Shown here piece after piece: positions 18,162 through 27,466 of a DNA stretch of 64,000 nt (position 1 is its first letter; every line of letters begins with the position of its first letter). This DNA comes from Actinomycetes bacterium (lineage in GTDB: Bacteria; Actinomycetota; Coriobacteriia; Anaerosomatales; JAGXFU01). Below the pieces are notes generated by a model that saw only the letters and a list, made by a program, of their open reading frames with translations, was not told the DNA's origin and searched no databases. The stretch is from positions 126,001-190,000 of the forward strand of contig JAGXFU010000005.1 in assembly GCA_024637115.1 (NCBI GenBank), given 5' to 3'. Position numbers and translations under genes: made by a program.

Positions 18162-19136
18162 CTAGCCCTGCGGCGGCCCCTGGGCCACCGCCTGCTGAAT
18201 ACGTCTCACAACGGTCGGGTTCTGAACGGCGAGACGATGTACATTCTGCAGGTCCATCATCAGACCGCTTGGCGACTGAAAGCGAGCCCTACCCAGGCAG
18301 TAGTCGCTCGCCTCCCGCTGTTCGGGTGTGGGCTCCGAGACCCGCTCTCTGAACATGCGGCGATACTCCTCAACTCTGGACATCTGGGAGTCACTGGGGG
18401 TGGGAGTCTCGAAACCGTGCCGTATCTCCAGTTCGTAATCCTCCGCCATGAGGAGAAACGGCAGTCCTGCCGCCACCGCATAGAACGTGCTCGAGCCAAG
18501 TGCATTGCCCGCCGTGAAACGGGCGGCAGACATCAGGTGCGCCAACCGGATCAGAAAATCCCTGTCGTTGAGGTGTCCAGCTGACACGATCCGCATCCCG
18601 TGATCAACGAACGGCTTCATCCACCCCTGCTGATAGTCGAAGAAGTGCGCGCACACGGTGATCGGATGATACTCGTCGGGAAGCGCCTCGAGCTCCTCGG
18701 CGACACGCTCGTACTCCACCTGGAAGCGCACACAGTCGGTTGAGTGCCTTGGGAAGAACAGCGTGCCCTCGCGCGGCTGAGCAGGAGCGTCCTCCAAGAG
18801 CGCACGTGCATAGAGAAACGGACTCGCGGAGGGAACCACTGTGAATCGGCTCGAGCGAAGCCATATGTTGTCCAGGTACGCCGGATAGCTGAGTATGGAG
18901 GCCACCGGAGCGGCAATCTCGTCCTTTCCGGGGCTACTGCCCGGGGCCATGTACACGCCGTGAGGGATGACTGCCATGATCGGCATGTCCATCGGGTAGC
19001 CCGCATACTCCTTGAGAAGACGAGAATGGCCGTAGTTGCAGTTGGGCCAGAAGACCTCGGGCACGTCCATCGGTCTCCGGGCGCACAGCTCATCCAGGTT
19101 CTCCTGCTGCTGCATTGCGGTATCGAAGTCGAGCAT
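18162..19136 (-). CDS. Conserved hypothetical protein, glycan-locus associated
   Basis: Start reassigned to ATG 19136 (MLDFDTAMQQQENLDELC), which removes the overlap with galU. Pattern resembles surface-carbohydrate/capsule type proteins (HLMSAARFTAGNALGSSTFYAVAAGLPFLLM). Confidence 0.45.
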   Translation of the reverse strand: MLDFDTAMQQQENLDELCARRPMDVPEVFWPNCNYGHSRLLKEYAGYPMDMPIMAVIPHGVYMAPGSSPGKDEIAAPVASILSYPAYLDNIWLRSSRFTVVPSASPFLYARALLEDAPAQPREGTLFFPRHSTDCVRFQVEYERVAEELEALPDEYHPITVCAHFFDYQQGWMKPFVDHGMRIVSAGHLNDRDFLIRLAHLMSAARFTAGNALGSSTFYAVAAGLPFLLMAEDYELEIRHGFETPTPSDSQMSRVEEYRRMFRERVSEPTPEQREASDYCLGRARFQSPSGLMMDLQNVHRLAVQNPTVVRRIQQAVAQGPPQG

Positions 19137-19198
19137 CGTCAGCCTTTCTGAGGGGCTGGGCTGCGCCTCGGTAGCCGCACAGAGGCCTCTTCGCCCGA

Positions 19199-20050
19199 CT
19201 ACCCGAGCATCTCTTCGAGCGCGTCCCTCAGTCCGGAACCGTACTCCTCGGTCTCCAGAGCGAGCGCTACATTTGCCTGCAGCCACGACAATACATTGCC
19301 TGTGTCGTAGCCTTGGCAGTCCATGGTGACCGCATAGATCTCCTCGGTCTTGAGGAGTTCCTTGAGTGCATCAGTGAGCTGTATCTCATTGCCGCGTCCG
19401 GGCTCGATCTTGGGCAGAAGTTCCATGATCGTGGGCGACAACAGGTACCTGCCAAAGATGGCCAAGTTGCTCGGAGCTTCATTCACCGGGGGCTTCTCGA
19501 CAAGGTCTGAGATCTCCCAGACTCCGGCCTCGACTTCGCGACCGGCGATCACGCCATAGCGCGACACCATTTCCTGCGGAACGGCCTGGACCGCGATCAC
19601 TGAACCGCCGTACTTCTTCTGAACCTCACTCAGCCGAGGCAGGCAGTCGTTGCGAGGAACGAGCACGTCGCCGAGCATCACAAAGAACGGCTCGTCGTTC
19701 ACGAATGGCGCACCGCACGATACCGCGTGGCCGAGACCCTTGGGGCGCTTCTGGCGGACATAGAACACGTCGGCGATATCGGAGATGTTGCGCACCTCGC
19801 GCAGCTTAACCGTGTTGCCGCTGCGCTCAAGCAGATCCTCAAGTTCAATCGAACGATCGAAATGGTCCTCTATCGCACGCTTGCCACGACCGGTGATGAT
19901 GAGAATCTCATCCGCACCTGCGGCAACCGCCTCTTCGACCACGTATTGAATAACGGGTTTGTCCACCACAGGCAGCATCTCTTTGGGCTGTGACTTGGTC
20001 ACAGGAAGAAATCGCGTGCCGAGGCCTGCCGCCGGAATGATTGCTTTCAC
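19199..20050 (-). CDS. galU: UTP--glucose-1-phosphate uridylyltransferase
   Basis: VKAIIPAAGLGTRFLPVTKSQPKEMLPVVDKPVIQYVVEEAVAAG; GTG start 20050 chosen from the family N-terminus. Confidence 0.9.
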   Translation of the reverse strand: MKAIIPAAGLGTRFLPVTKSQPKEMLPVVDKPVIQYVVEEAVAAGADEILIITGRGKRAIEDHFDRSIELEDLLERSGNTVKLREVRNISDIADVFYVRQKRPKGLGHAVSCGAPFVNDEPFFVMLGDVLVPRNDCLPRLSEVQKKYGGSVIAVQAVPQEMVSRYGVIAGREVEAGVWEISDLVEKPPVNEAPSNLAIFGRYLLSPTIMELLPKIEPGRGNEIQLTDALKELLKTEEIYAVTMDCQGYDTGNVLSWLQANVALALETEEYGSGLRDALEEMLG

Positions 20051-20093
20051 AGTGCATGCTCCCTCTCGTACGTAGAATCTTTCACCGAGGTTA

Positions 20094-21185
20094 TCACTCG
20101 ACGCCCGAAAGCGGCTTGATTCCGCCCGCGAGCGCTTCTGTAACGCGCCGTGCCACTTGATCGTCCCAACGATCCGGACGCTCCCAATCGCGAGGTCCTG
20201 CGAGCGCCTCATCGATACCAGCGAGAATCGACTCCTGTTCAGCACGAACCAGACGATTCGCGCCGACCTCCACAGTGATTGCCCGCTCTGTGTTCCTGCG
20301 AATCGTTACGCAGGGGACACCGAGCATGCACGCCTCTTCTTGGATGCCCCCGGAATCGGTGACGATCGCGGCAGCATCGCGCTGAAGCGCGAGCATGTCG
20401 AGATAGCCAACGGGATCAATGAGCGTGATACGCGAATGAGACTCATCTACCCCGAACTCGGCGAGCAACGGCCTCGTGCGGGGGTGAACCGGCATGAGGA
20501 CCGGTAGCGGAGCGCTCGCAAACGCCGAGAGGATGGCCGCCATATTCTCAGGTCGGTCTGTGTTCTCAGGCCTGTGAATGGTCGAGAGAAGGTACTCTCC
20601 CGGCGTGTGACCGTGCGCGGCGCATGTCTGTCTGCCCTCGATCTCCCGGGCATGCCTGAGTACTGACTCGGCCATGATGTTTCCGACCAGGTGAATGCGA
20701 TCGCGGTCGATGTTCTCGGCAACGAGGTTCTCATCGGCCTCCGCCACCGGGGTGAGGTGCATCGACGAGAGCTGGTCGGTCACGAGACGGTTCACCTCTT
20801 CCGGCATTGACATGTCCCAGGAGCGCAGCCCCGCTTCGAGGTGGACACAGGGGATGCCGATCTTGGCGGCGGCGAGCGCTCCGGCAAGCGTGGAGTTGAC
20901 GTCGCCAACGACGATGAGGGCGTCGGGGCGCTGCTCGATCAGCAACTCCTCGAGACGCATCATCGCCACGCCGGTCTGTACTGCGTGCGTGCCCGAACCG
21001 ACATCCAGGAACCATGCCGGCTCGGGAATGTTGAGATCGGTGAAGAACACATCCGACATCAGCTCGTCGTAGTGCTGGCCGGTGTGTACGATATCGGTCT
21101 GATGTCCCGCCGCGCGAAGCGCAGGAACGAGCGGTCCGACTTTGATGAAATTCGGACGCGCGCCGACCACTACGATAAGACGCAT
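20094..21185 (-). CDS. wecB: UDP-N-acetylglucosamine 2-epimerase (non-hydrolysing)
   Basis: VVGARPNFIKVGPLVPALR, HTGQHYDELMSDVFF, VHLEAGLRSWDMSMPEEVNR, VTDSGGIQEEACMLGVPCVTIRRNTERA. Confidence 0.9.
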   Translation of the reverse strand: MRLIVVVGARPNFIKVGPLVPALRAAGHQTDIVHTGQHYDELMSDVFFTDLNIPEPAWFLDVGSGTHAVQTGVAMMRLEELLIEQRPDALIVVGDVNSTLAGALAAAKIGIPCVHLEAGLRSWDMSMPEEVNRLVTDQLSSMHLTPVAEADENLVAENIDRDRIHLVGNIMAESVLRHAREIEGRQTCAAHGHTPGEYLLSTIHRPENTDRPENMAAILSAFASAPLPVLMPVHPRTRPLLAEFGVDESHSRITLIDPVGYLDMLALQRDAAAIVTDSGGIQEEACMLGVPCVTIRRNTERAITVEVGANRLVRAEQESILAGIDEALAGPRDWERPDRWDDQVARRVTEALAGGIKPLSGVE

Positions 21186-21218
21186 TCTGTACCCTCCTCG
21201 GGTTCGGTCGCCGGACGC

Positions 21219-22499
21219 CTACAGGCTCTTGAGAGCTATGGCGGCGGCGGCTACGAATGCATCGATCTCTTCATCGGTGTGCGCGAGGGACACGAACGTC
21301 GCCTCGAACTGGCTCGGCGCGATCGTGAAGCCGGCCTCGAGCATGGCCCGGAAGTACTTCGCGTACATCTCCGTATCGCACGTTGATGCGGTGTTCCAGT
21401 TCGAGACCTCAAGATGCGTGAAGAACATAGACGACATCGAGCCAACGCGCGTGCAATACGTATGGAGGGCTGCATCGCCCGCTGCGCGGCAGAGGCCATC
21501 GGCGAGACGCTTGCCCTTGCGGTCGAGCTCCGGATACACGTCCGGCTGCTTGAGCGCCTCAAGGGTCGCGAGACCCGCAACCATGGCCACGGGGTTACCC
21601 GAGAGTGTGCCGGCCTGATACACCGGACCGATCGGGGCGAGATACTCCATGATCTCGCGCTTGCCACCAAATGCGCCGACCGGGAAGCCGCCGCCAATGA
21701 TCTTGCCAAGAGTGGTGAGGTCAGGAGTCACACCGTAGAGTTCCTGAGCGCCACCGGGGGCGACCCGAAAACCGGAGATGACCTCGTCAAAGATCAATAC
21801 AACGCCGAACTCATCGCACAGATCGCGCAGCCCCTGGAGGTAGCCCGATTTGGGCGGTACAACGCCCATGTTTCCGGCGATCGGCTCGAGTATGATCGCG
21901 GCGATGTGCTCGCCCTCCATCTCGAGCGCGTCACGTACCGCATCGAGGTCGTTGTAGGGCAGGACGATCGTATCCGCCGCCGCACCCTTTGTAACGCCGG
22001 GCGTGGACGGAATACCCAACGTGACCAGACCGCTGCCGGCCGCAACGAGCAGCGCGTCCGAGTGGCCGTGGTAGTTGCCGTCGAACTTGATGAACTTATC
22101 GCGGCCCGTATAGCCACGTGCAAGACGAATCGCACTCATGGTCGCCTCGGTACCACTCGAGACAAACCGCACCATTTCAATGCTTGGGACGATATCGATG
22201 ACCGACTGGGCCATCACAAGCTCAACGTGGGTCGGAGCACCGTAGCTCGTACCCTTGTCGAGCTGCTCGCGCACCTTGTCGAGCACGGCATCGGGAGCGT
22301 GACCAAGAATCATCGGGCCCCACGAAGCTACGAAATCGATGTAATCCTTGCCATCGGCATCCCACACGTGGCTGCCTTTGGCACGCTCATAAAAGATCGG
22401 GTCGCATCCAACTGACTTGAACGCTCGCACGGGCGAGTTAACTCCACCCGGAATCAGTTCACATGCTTGAGAGAAATACTCGTTCGAACGGTTTCCCAT
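21219..22499 (-). CDS. hemL: Glutamate-1-semialdehyde 2,1-aminomutase
   Basis: ELIPGGVNSPVRAFKSVGCDPIF, KFDGNYHGHSDALLVAAGSG, IFDEVISGFRVAPGGAQELYGVTPDLTTLGKIIGGGFPVGAFGG. Confidence 0.95.
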   Translation of the reverse strand: MGNRSNEYFSQACELIPGGVNSPVRAFKSVGCDPIFYERAKGSHVWDADGKDYIDFVASWGPMILGHAPDAVLDKVREQLDKGTSYGAPTHVELVMAQSVIDIVPSIEMVRFVSSGTEATMSAIRLARGYTGRDKFIKFDGNYHGHSDALLVAAGSGLVTLGIPSTPGVTKGAAADTIVLPYNDLDAVRDALEMEGEHIAAIILEPIAGNMGVVPPKSGYLQGLRDLCDEFGVVLIFDEVISGFRVAPGGAQELYGVTPDLTTLGKIIGGGFPVGAFGGKREIMEYLAPIGPVYQAGTLSGNPVAMVAGLATLEALKQPDVYPELDRKGKRLADGLCRAAGDAALHTYCTRVGSMSSMFFTHLEVSNWNTASTCDTEMYAKYFRAMLEAGFTIAPSQFEATFVSLAHTDEEIDAFVAAAAIALKSL

Positions 22500-22584
22500 A
22501 GTCGCACAGCTCCTGTTCGTATGGGTTGCGAAGACAACGCACCCATTCTACACGTTGCAGGGAGCCATCCTATGGGGGACACGA

Positions 22585-22944
22585 CTACTGTTCGATCGTA
22601 ATCCGCTTCAGTTCCCATGCGAGCTGTGCGCGGCTCACGAAATCGGCATGCGGAGCAACGGCGCGAGCCATGTCGATCTGCTCGCTCCCGCCACCCACGA
22701 AGATGACGGGCACGTTGCGGGTGGACGATGCAACGGTGAGCGCACACGCGAGGTCGCAACCGGATTCGGGCTCAAAATCAAGGGAGATGACAACCGCTGC
22801 CGGCGCACACTGTCCGATACGCCAACACGCAGCAGCGAAGTCCTGAGTCTCGGTCTCAACGCGCCAGCCTCGGTCGCGCAATGGACGCGCAAGATGCTCA
22901 GCATCAATCGATGACCCCGACACCACCATGAGCCTGTCCGGCAT
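22585..22944 (-). CDS. Degenerate response-regulator receiver-like protein
   Basis: ATG 22944 (MPDRLMVVSGSSIDAEHLARPLRDRGW...VVISLDFEPESG...VPVIFVGGG); receiver-like alternation but non-canonical phosphoacceptor region. Confidence 0.45.
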   Translation of the reverse strand: MPDRLMVVSGSSIDAEHLARPLRDRGWRVETETQDFAAACWRIGQCAPAAVVISLDFEPESGCDLACALTVASSTRNVPVIFVGGGSEQIDMARAVAPHADFVSRAQLAWELKRITIEQ

Positions 22945-23114
22945 ATGCTCCCCCTCACGAGAACAAGGAGCGCGCCGCCAGCAGGGTGCAAGAACAAGAC
23001 ACCCCGCTGGGCGCCCCCACACCGTGAGCGTGGCCCAGGATACGGGACCCGGTCAATCTGCGAGGGACGAGTGGGGTATGCACCGAGACCAGATGCAGAA
23101 CTCTCGCGTTCAGC

Positions 23115-24383
23115 TCACAGAGCTCCCACTCGGCCCGCTACTCGTTGATCCAGTTCATGGAATTGCGCCAGGCAGTCGGTCCTCACGGCATTGAGCGCTT
23201 CCCCGATCTCTGCCGAGACACCGGCGCGATGATCGATCAACTCATCGAGTCGCGCAATGATTGCGGCCCGATCCCCGCTCGAGTAGTCAAAGACGTAGCG
23301 CTCCTGACCGAACCGACTCATGACCTCAAGGTACTTGTGACTCCAGCCAAGCACGAGCACCGGCACCGAGGCGGCAAGGGCGCCGACCATCGCATGGAAT
23401 CGCGAGACCATAACGCATGAACACGCTGACACGACCATGCGCAGAGAGGCGGCATCCATGTCTCCTGCAACGGCAATGACCCTCGCGGCCTCGCCGTTCC
23501 CGGCTCGTTCCGCGATCTGAGCAATCACGGGCAGGTCGTTATTTCGCAGCTTGGCCGAACCGGCCCTCGTTGCATTGGGAAACAGCACCACGGTATGCCC
23601 CTGACCGGTCAGGTCGCTCACAACGTGTGCGAGGAAACCCACGTAGTCTTCCCCTCGCGCCGCCGCTTTCGCAGCGAGCACCGCACTCGGGCACAACCCA
23701 ACGACCGTAGATCCCTGTGATCGGACGCTCTCGATTCGCGTGAGGATGTGGCGCGCCTCCCGGGCTCCTTCGTGGCTCAACGAGTCACGGGCCTCAAAGA
23801 GAAACGCGATATCGGGTGCGGGAAACGTGAGTGAATCCGGAAACCCGATATCTGCGAGGTTCTGCTCCGTGACTTCGCCGCGGGGTACAACGAGTGCACA
23901 TCGCCACAGAATGCGTGCCGCCATGCGTGTCCAGCGACCGGAGAATGGGCCGAGTGCCTGCGACAGTTTCGCCACGGGAACGCCCATAAGTATGGCTGGC
24001 AGAATGGTGAGCACGTTGAAGGGCAGGAACTTTTCGCGGCCATCGATGAACGAGACTCCCGCGAGATCCACCAACACGTCACTACCCGCGAGCGCGCGGA
24101 CCGAGCGCGGACCGAGCCGGGTGATCGGGATGCCTACGCGTCGCAGCATCCCAAGCAGAAGTGACCAGGGGAACAGCACGAGTACGAGATAGGCGGGCGT
24201 TGAGGAGTACACGCTCACGCGCGGATCGCTCACCAGCTCCGCATCGCGCTCCGGGTAGTACGAGAACACCGCGAACTCCGCATCCGCATGCGTGTCACGG
24301 ATGCGACCGATCGTGGTCTCAAGCATCGCCTCGGCACCACGATTGCCCGAGACCGTTGCGGCGATTATTGAGACGCGCTTCAT
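23115..24383 (-). CDS. Polysaccharide pyruvyl transferase family protein (CsaB-like)
   Basis: GNRGAEAMLETTIGRI, SQALGPFSGRWTRMAARILWRCALVVPRGEVTEQNL, CSCVMVSRFHAMVGALAASVPVLVLGWSHKYLEVM. Confidence 0.8.
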   Translation of the reverse strand: MKRVSIIAATVSGNRGAEAMLETTIGRIRDTHADAEFAVFSYYPERDAELVSDPRVSVYSSTPAYLVLVLFPWSLLLGMLRRVGIPITRLGPRSVRALAGSDVLVDLAGVSFIDGREKFLPFNVLTILPAILMGVPVAKLSQALGPFSGRWTRMAARILWRCALVVPRGEVTEQNLADIGFPDSLTFPAPDIAFLFEARDSLSHEGAREARHILTRIESVRSQGSTVVGLCPSAVLAAKAAARGEDYVGFLAHVVSDLTGQGHTVVLFPNATRAGSAKLRNNDLPVIAQIAERAGNGEAARVIAVAGDMDAASLRMVVSACSCVMVSRFHAMVGALAASVPVLVLGWSHKYLEVMSRFGQERYVFDYSSGDRAAIIARLDELIDHRAGVSAEIGEALNAVRTDCLAQFHELDQRVAGRVGAL

Positions 24384-25480
24384 GACAACGACTCCAGACC
24401 CTTGAGGACCAGCAACTCCAGCTTGAGCGACAGGGGCGAGCGACGCATCAGCCGCTCCAGGCCCTCCTCGGTAAGCGACGCATGATGGTTCCGCAGCGCC
24501 ATCCCGGCAGCCATTCGCTCATGCCACGCGGCCTGCACGCCCTCGCGCGCGGGAATCTTCATATCCCAGCGCACCGCCGCCCGCGCCCGGGCAGTCGTGT
24601 TGTAGTGGAATGGAGCCACGCGACGCTGGCCATCGAGGATCGTGGCGACCGAGACATCGGTTGCTTCGAGCGTGGTGGACTCCTGGGCAGCCTTGAGTGC
24701 CGCCGTGCCGACCGGCGTCTTGGCGATCACAGCAGTGTGCTTGATCGGGTCGGACTTGTAGGCGGCAGACCAGATATCGCCCGCACACAGATCGGCGTCG
24801 TAGCCAAAGTGGTCACCGCAGAACAGGCACTTCTTGGCAGAGCAGACATACAGATTCTGATACGTTCCGAACTCACCGAACGGGCGCTCGATCACCGAGC
24901 CGTCGGCAAACTGCGCGCGCATCATCCCGCGCCAGTGACCCTCGCGAAAGCGAAAGCCCACCAGCTCTGCGTTGGAACCCTCGGTGAAGCGCTCAACGAC
25001 CCGATCGATGAGCGCCGTTGTGGTCGCATGACCGCAGAACAGCGCGATGCGCAGCGTGGTCTTGGCGGCGAGCTCCGGGCGCTTCGAGAGTGCCGTGATC
25101 TCGCACGGCAGGGCAACGACGGCCACTCGCCCCTCGAACGCCTGGATCAGCGGGAGCGCCTCGCCCACGAAGTCTCCCAGGACATAGGTGCTACCGCGGG
25201 CGTCGAGGATTTCCTGAGGTGTGGTTGCGATCCGATACTCGGCGCGTACGCGCCCGTCGCGCACCGTAGTCGCGCACACAAGGGCGCCGTCGCACTGACC
25301 TGATGCGAGCTGTGAGATCAGAAGTGCGCTCACGGCACCACCGGACGCCGCACGCTCACGAACATCCGGTTCCGCGGCATGCGCGAGGCATGTGCGTTCA
25401 AAGGGCCCGATATAGGCCTCTGCGATCTCGGGTGTCCAGCGCTTTGCCGTCAGGCGCTCGGCGATACCGGCCAGGCTCAT
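24380..25480 (-). CDS. Coenzyme F420 hydrogenase/dehydrogenase beta-subunit (FrhB) family protein
   Basis: ERAASGGAVSALLISQLASG, CSAKKCLFCGDHFGYDADLCAGDIW Cys motif, VALPCEITAL. ATGA overlap with the CsaB-like gene. Confidence 0.7.
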   Translation of the reverse strand: MSLAGIAERLTAKRWTPEIAEAYIGPFERTCLAHAAEPDVRERAASGGAVSALLISQLASGQCDGALVCATTVRDGRVRAEYRIATTPQEILDARGSTYVLGDFVGEALPLIQAFEGRVAVVALPCEITALSKRPELAAKTTLRIALFCGHATTTALIDRVVERFTEGSNAELVGFRFREGHWRGMMRAQFADGSVIERPFGEFGTYQNLYVCSAKKCLFCGDHFGYDADLCAGDIWSAAYKSDPIKHTAVIAKTPVGTAALKAAQESTTLEATDVSVATILDGQRRVAPFHYNTTARARAAVRWDMKIPAREGVQAAWHERMAAGMALRNHHASLTEEGLERLMRRSPLSLKLELLVLKGLESLS

Positions 25481-26517
25481 TGGGCATCACCCCCATCGGT
25501 AGCGCGACCTGCCAGCTTCTGCGCCTCGGCCACCTTGATACCGGTGATTCGCTGCAGGTAGAGCGTGCCGGGCACGCCGAGCAGCAAAAGCCATACGAGG
25601 GTGACCGCGCGATCGATGACCGCAGCAGCGAGTCCAAGACCCGAATCGAGACCGGCCATGGCCGCTCCCACCGCCGCGCCGCCTTCCTTAAAGCCGATGC
25701 CGCCCGGAATGACACTGAGGCGTGCGGCCACGATGCCGATCGCGGTGATGACCGTGGCTGTAGCGAGTCCGGCGTCTGTGGAAAGGGCCTCGAGCGACCA
25801 CAGGGTCCTGACCGACGCGAGCATCACGAGCACGACGTTGATCACCACTTCGATGGCGAGCAGGCGCCAGCTGCCAAAGATCAGCCCGAGACCATCAACC
25901 GCACGCCATGCCACGCGAACGAGGCGAGAGTCATGCGCCTCGTACCTGCCCGCCGTGCGGCTCCGACCCCACAGCACGAGCGCGGCGATGAGGATCGTTG
26001 GCCCGAGAAGCAGCCCCCATGCAAGCATTGGCTGTGTTCCGTCGACCGCCAACACGGCTCCGGCGCACACGAGCGCCACCCAGAGGTGGATCACGCTGCT
26101 GCCGGCCACAAGCGCTCCAAAGTGAGCAAGACTGATCTCGTAGCGGGCCTTCATGAGCACGCCGTTGAGCAGTGTGCCCGTCTTCATGGGGAGATAGTTG
26201 AGCGTGGAGACCATGAGCCCGAGCAGCATGCTCTCACCAAACGGAATCGAGCGATCGAATCGATTCGCAAGGACCTTGAGCTCGAATCCATTGACCACGA
26301 ACGTCGCGAGCGCGCTTGCCGAGATCAGTGCGAATAGCCGAGGAGTGAGTGCAAATGCTGCACTCAGATCATCACGGCGCGTGGCAAGGATCCAGGCGAC
26401 AAAGGCCACCGCGGCCACGATCGAGAACCACTGAAGCAGGCGCGCCCGACCTTTGAGCATCGAGCGAAGCGAGGATTCGCCGCTCATGAGTCTGCTATCC
26501 GACCTCTCTGTCGACAC
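25477..26517 (-). CDS. Lysylphosphatidylglycerol synthase TM-region (UPF0104)-type membrane protein
   Basis: Polytopic; LSVIPGGIGFKEGGAAVGAAM motif. Start may be downstream (ATG 26484). Confidence 0.7.
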   Translation of the reverse strand: MSTERSDSRLMSGESSLRSMLKGRARLLQWFSIVAAVAFVAWILATRRDDLSAAFALTPRLFALISASALATFVVNGFELKVLANRFDRSIPFGESMLLGLMVSTLNYLPMKTGTLLNGVLMKARYEISLAHFGALVAGSSVIHLWVALVCAGAVLAVDGTQPMLAWGLLLGPTILIAALVLWGRSRTAGRYEAHDSRLVRVAWRAVDGLGLIFGSWRLLAIEVVINVVLVMLASVRTLWSLEALSTDAGLATATVITAIGIVAARLSVIPGGIGFKEGGAAVGAAMAGLDSGLGLAAAVIDRAVTLVWLLLLGVPGTLYLQRITGIKVAEAQKLAGRATDGGDAQ

Positions 26518-27466
26518 CGAACTGCGACTCGAGCTCGAGACGCCTCGTGCGCCACTGGATGTCCTCTAGCAGCTTACGGTTGGCACCCTGCAGTTCCGCA
26601 ATCAGACCAAAGAGTGCGAGCTGTGCGCCAATGAGAAGGAGCACGGCTGTGAGGATCAGCGACTGGATGTGGCCATCGCCCTGTCCGTTCGCGTAGTAGT
26701 ACACGAAGCGCAGACCAACAACAACGCCCGCAGAAATGAGCACAACACCCGGGGCCATGAAGAAGCGAACCGGCTTGTAGATCATGAAGATGCGCACGAT
26801 GGTCACCAATGAGCGACGCACATATGACCCGATGCTCTTTACCAGTCGCGATGGGCGCAAGTCATCGTTGACCCGAACCGGCACGGAGATCACCTGCATG
26901 CCCGCCCGTCCAGCCTGGATGATCGTCTCGATCGTATAGGTGTACTCCGAGAGTACGTTCAGTCGCAGCGCCGTTTGACGCGTCATTGCGCGAAAGCCGC
27001 TCGGCGCATCGGGGATCTCGGTATCGCTTGCCACGCGAACGGCCCAGCTGCCAAGACGCTGCAGCATCTTCTTGATCGGCGAGAAATGCTCGATCTCCAT
27101 GATCGGCCGCGCGCCGATCACGTAGTCGGCCGAGCCATCGAGAATCGGGGCAACAAGCTTTGGAATATCCGCGGCGCAATACTGATTGTCCGCGTCGGTA
27201 TTCACAATCACATCAGCGCCGAGGCGCAGACACGCATCCACGCCGGCCATGAACACCTTTGCCAGCCCGCTATTGCGCTTCATTCGAACAACGTGATCGA
27301 CACCCAGCGCACGCGCCACAGCAATCGTTCCGTCGGTGCTGCCGTCATCGATGACCAGCCACTCGACCGTGTCGATGCCTTCAATCTCCCGGGGAAGCTC
27401 CGCGAGCGAGATCGGAAGCGCATCCTCCTCGTTGAAGCACGGTATCTGAATAATCAGTTTCGTCAT
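26495..27466 (-). CDS. Family 2 glycosyltransferase with C-terminal membrane segments (DPM1/ArnC-like)
   Basis: LIIQIPCFNEEDALPISLAELP, WLVIDDGSTDGTIAVA, VNTDADNQYCAADIPKLV. Confidence 0.85.
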   Translation of the reverse strand: MTKLIIQIPCFNEEDALPISLAELPREIEGIDTVEWLVIDDGSTDGTIAVARALGVDHVVRMKRNSGLAKVFMAGVDACLRLGADVIVNTDADNQYCAADIPKLVAPILDGSADYVIGARPIMEIEHFSPIKKMLQRLGSWAVRVASDTEIPDAPSGFRAMTRQTALRLNVLSEYTYTIETIIQAGRAGMQVISVPVRVNDDLRPSRLVKSIGSYVRRSLVTIVRIFMIYKPVRFFMAPGVVLISAGVVVGLRFVYYYANGQGDGHIQSLILTAVLLLIGAQLALFGLIAELQGANRKLLEDIQWRTRRLELESQFGVDREVG

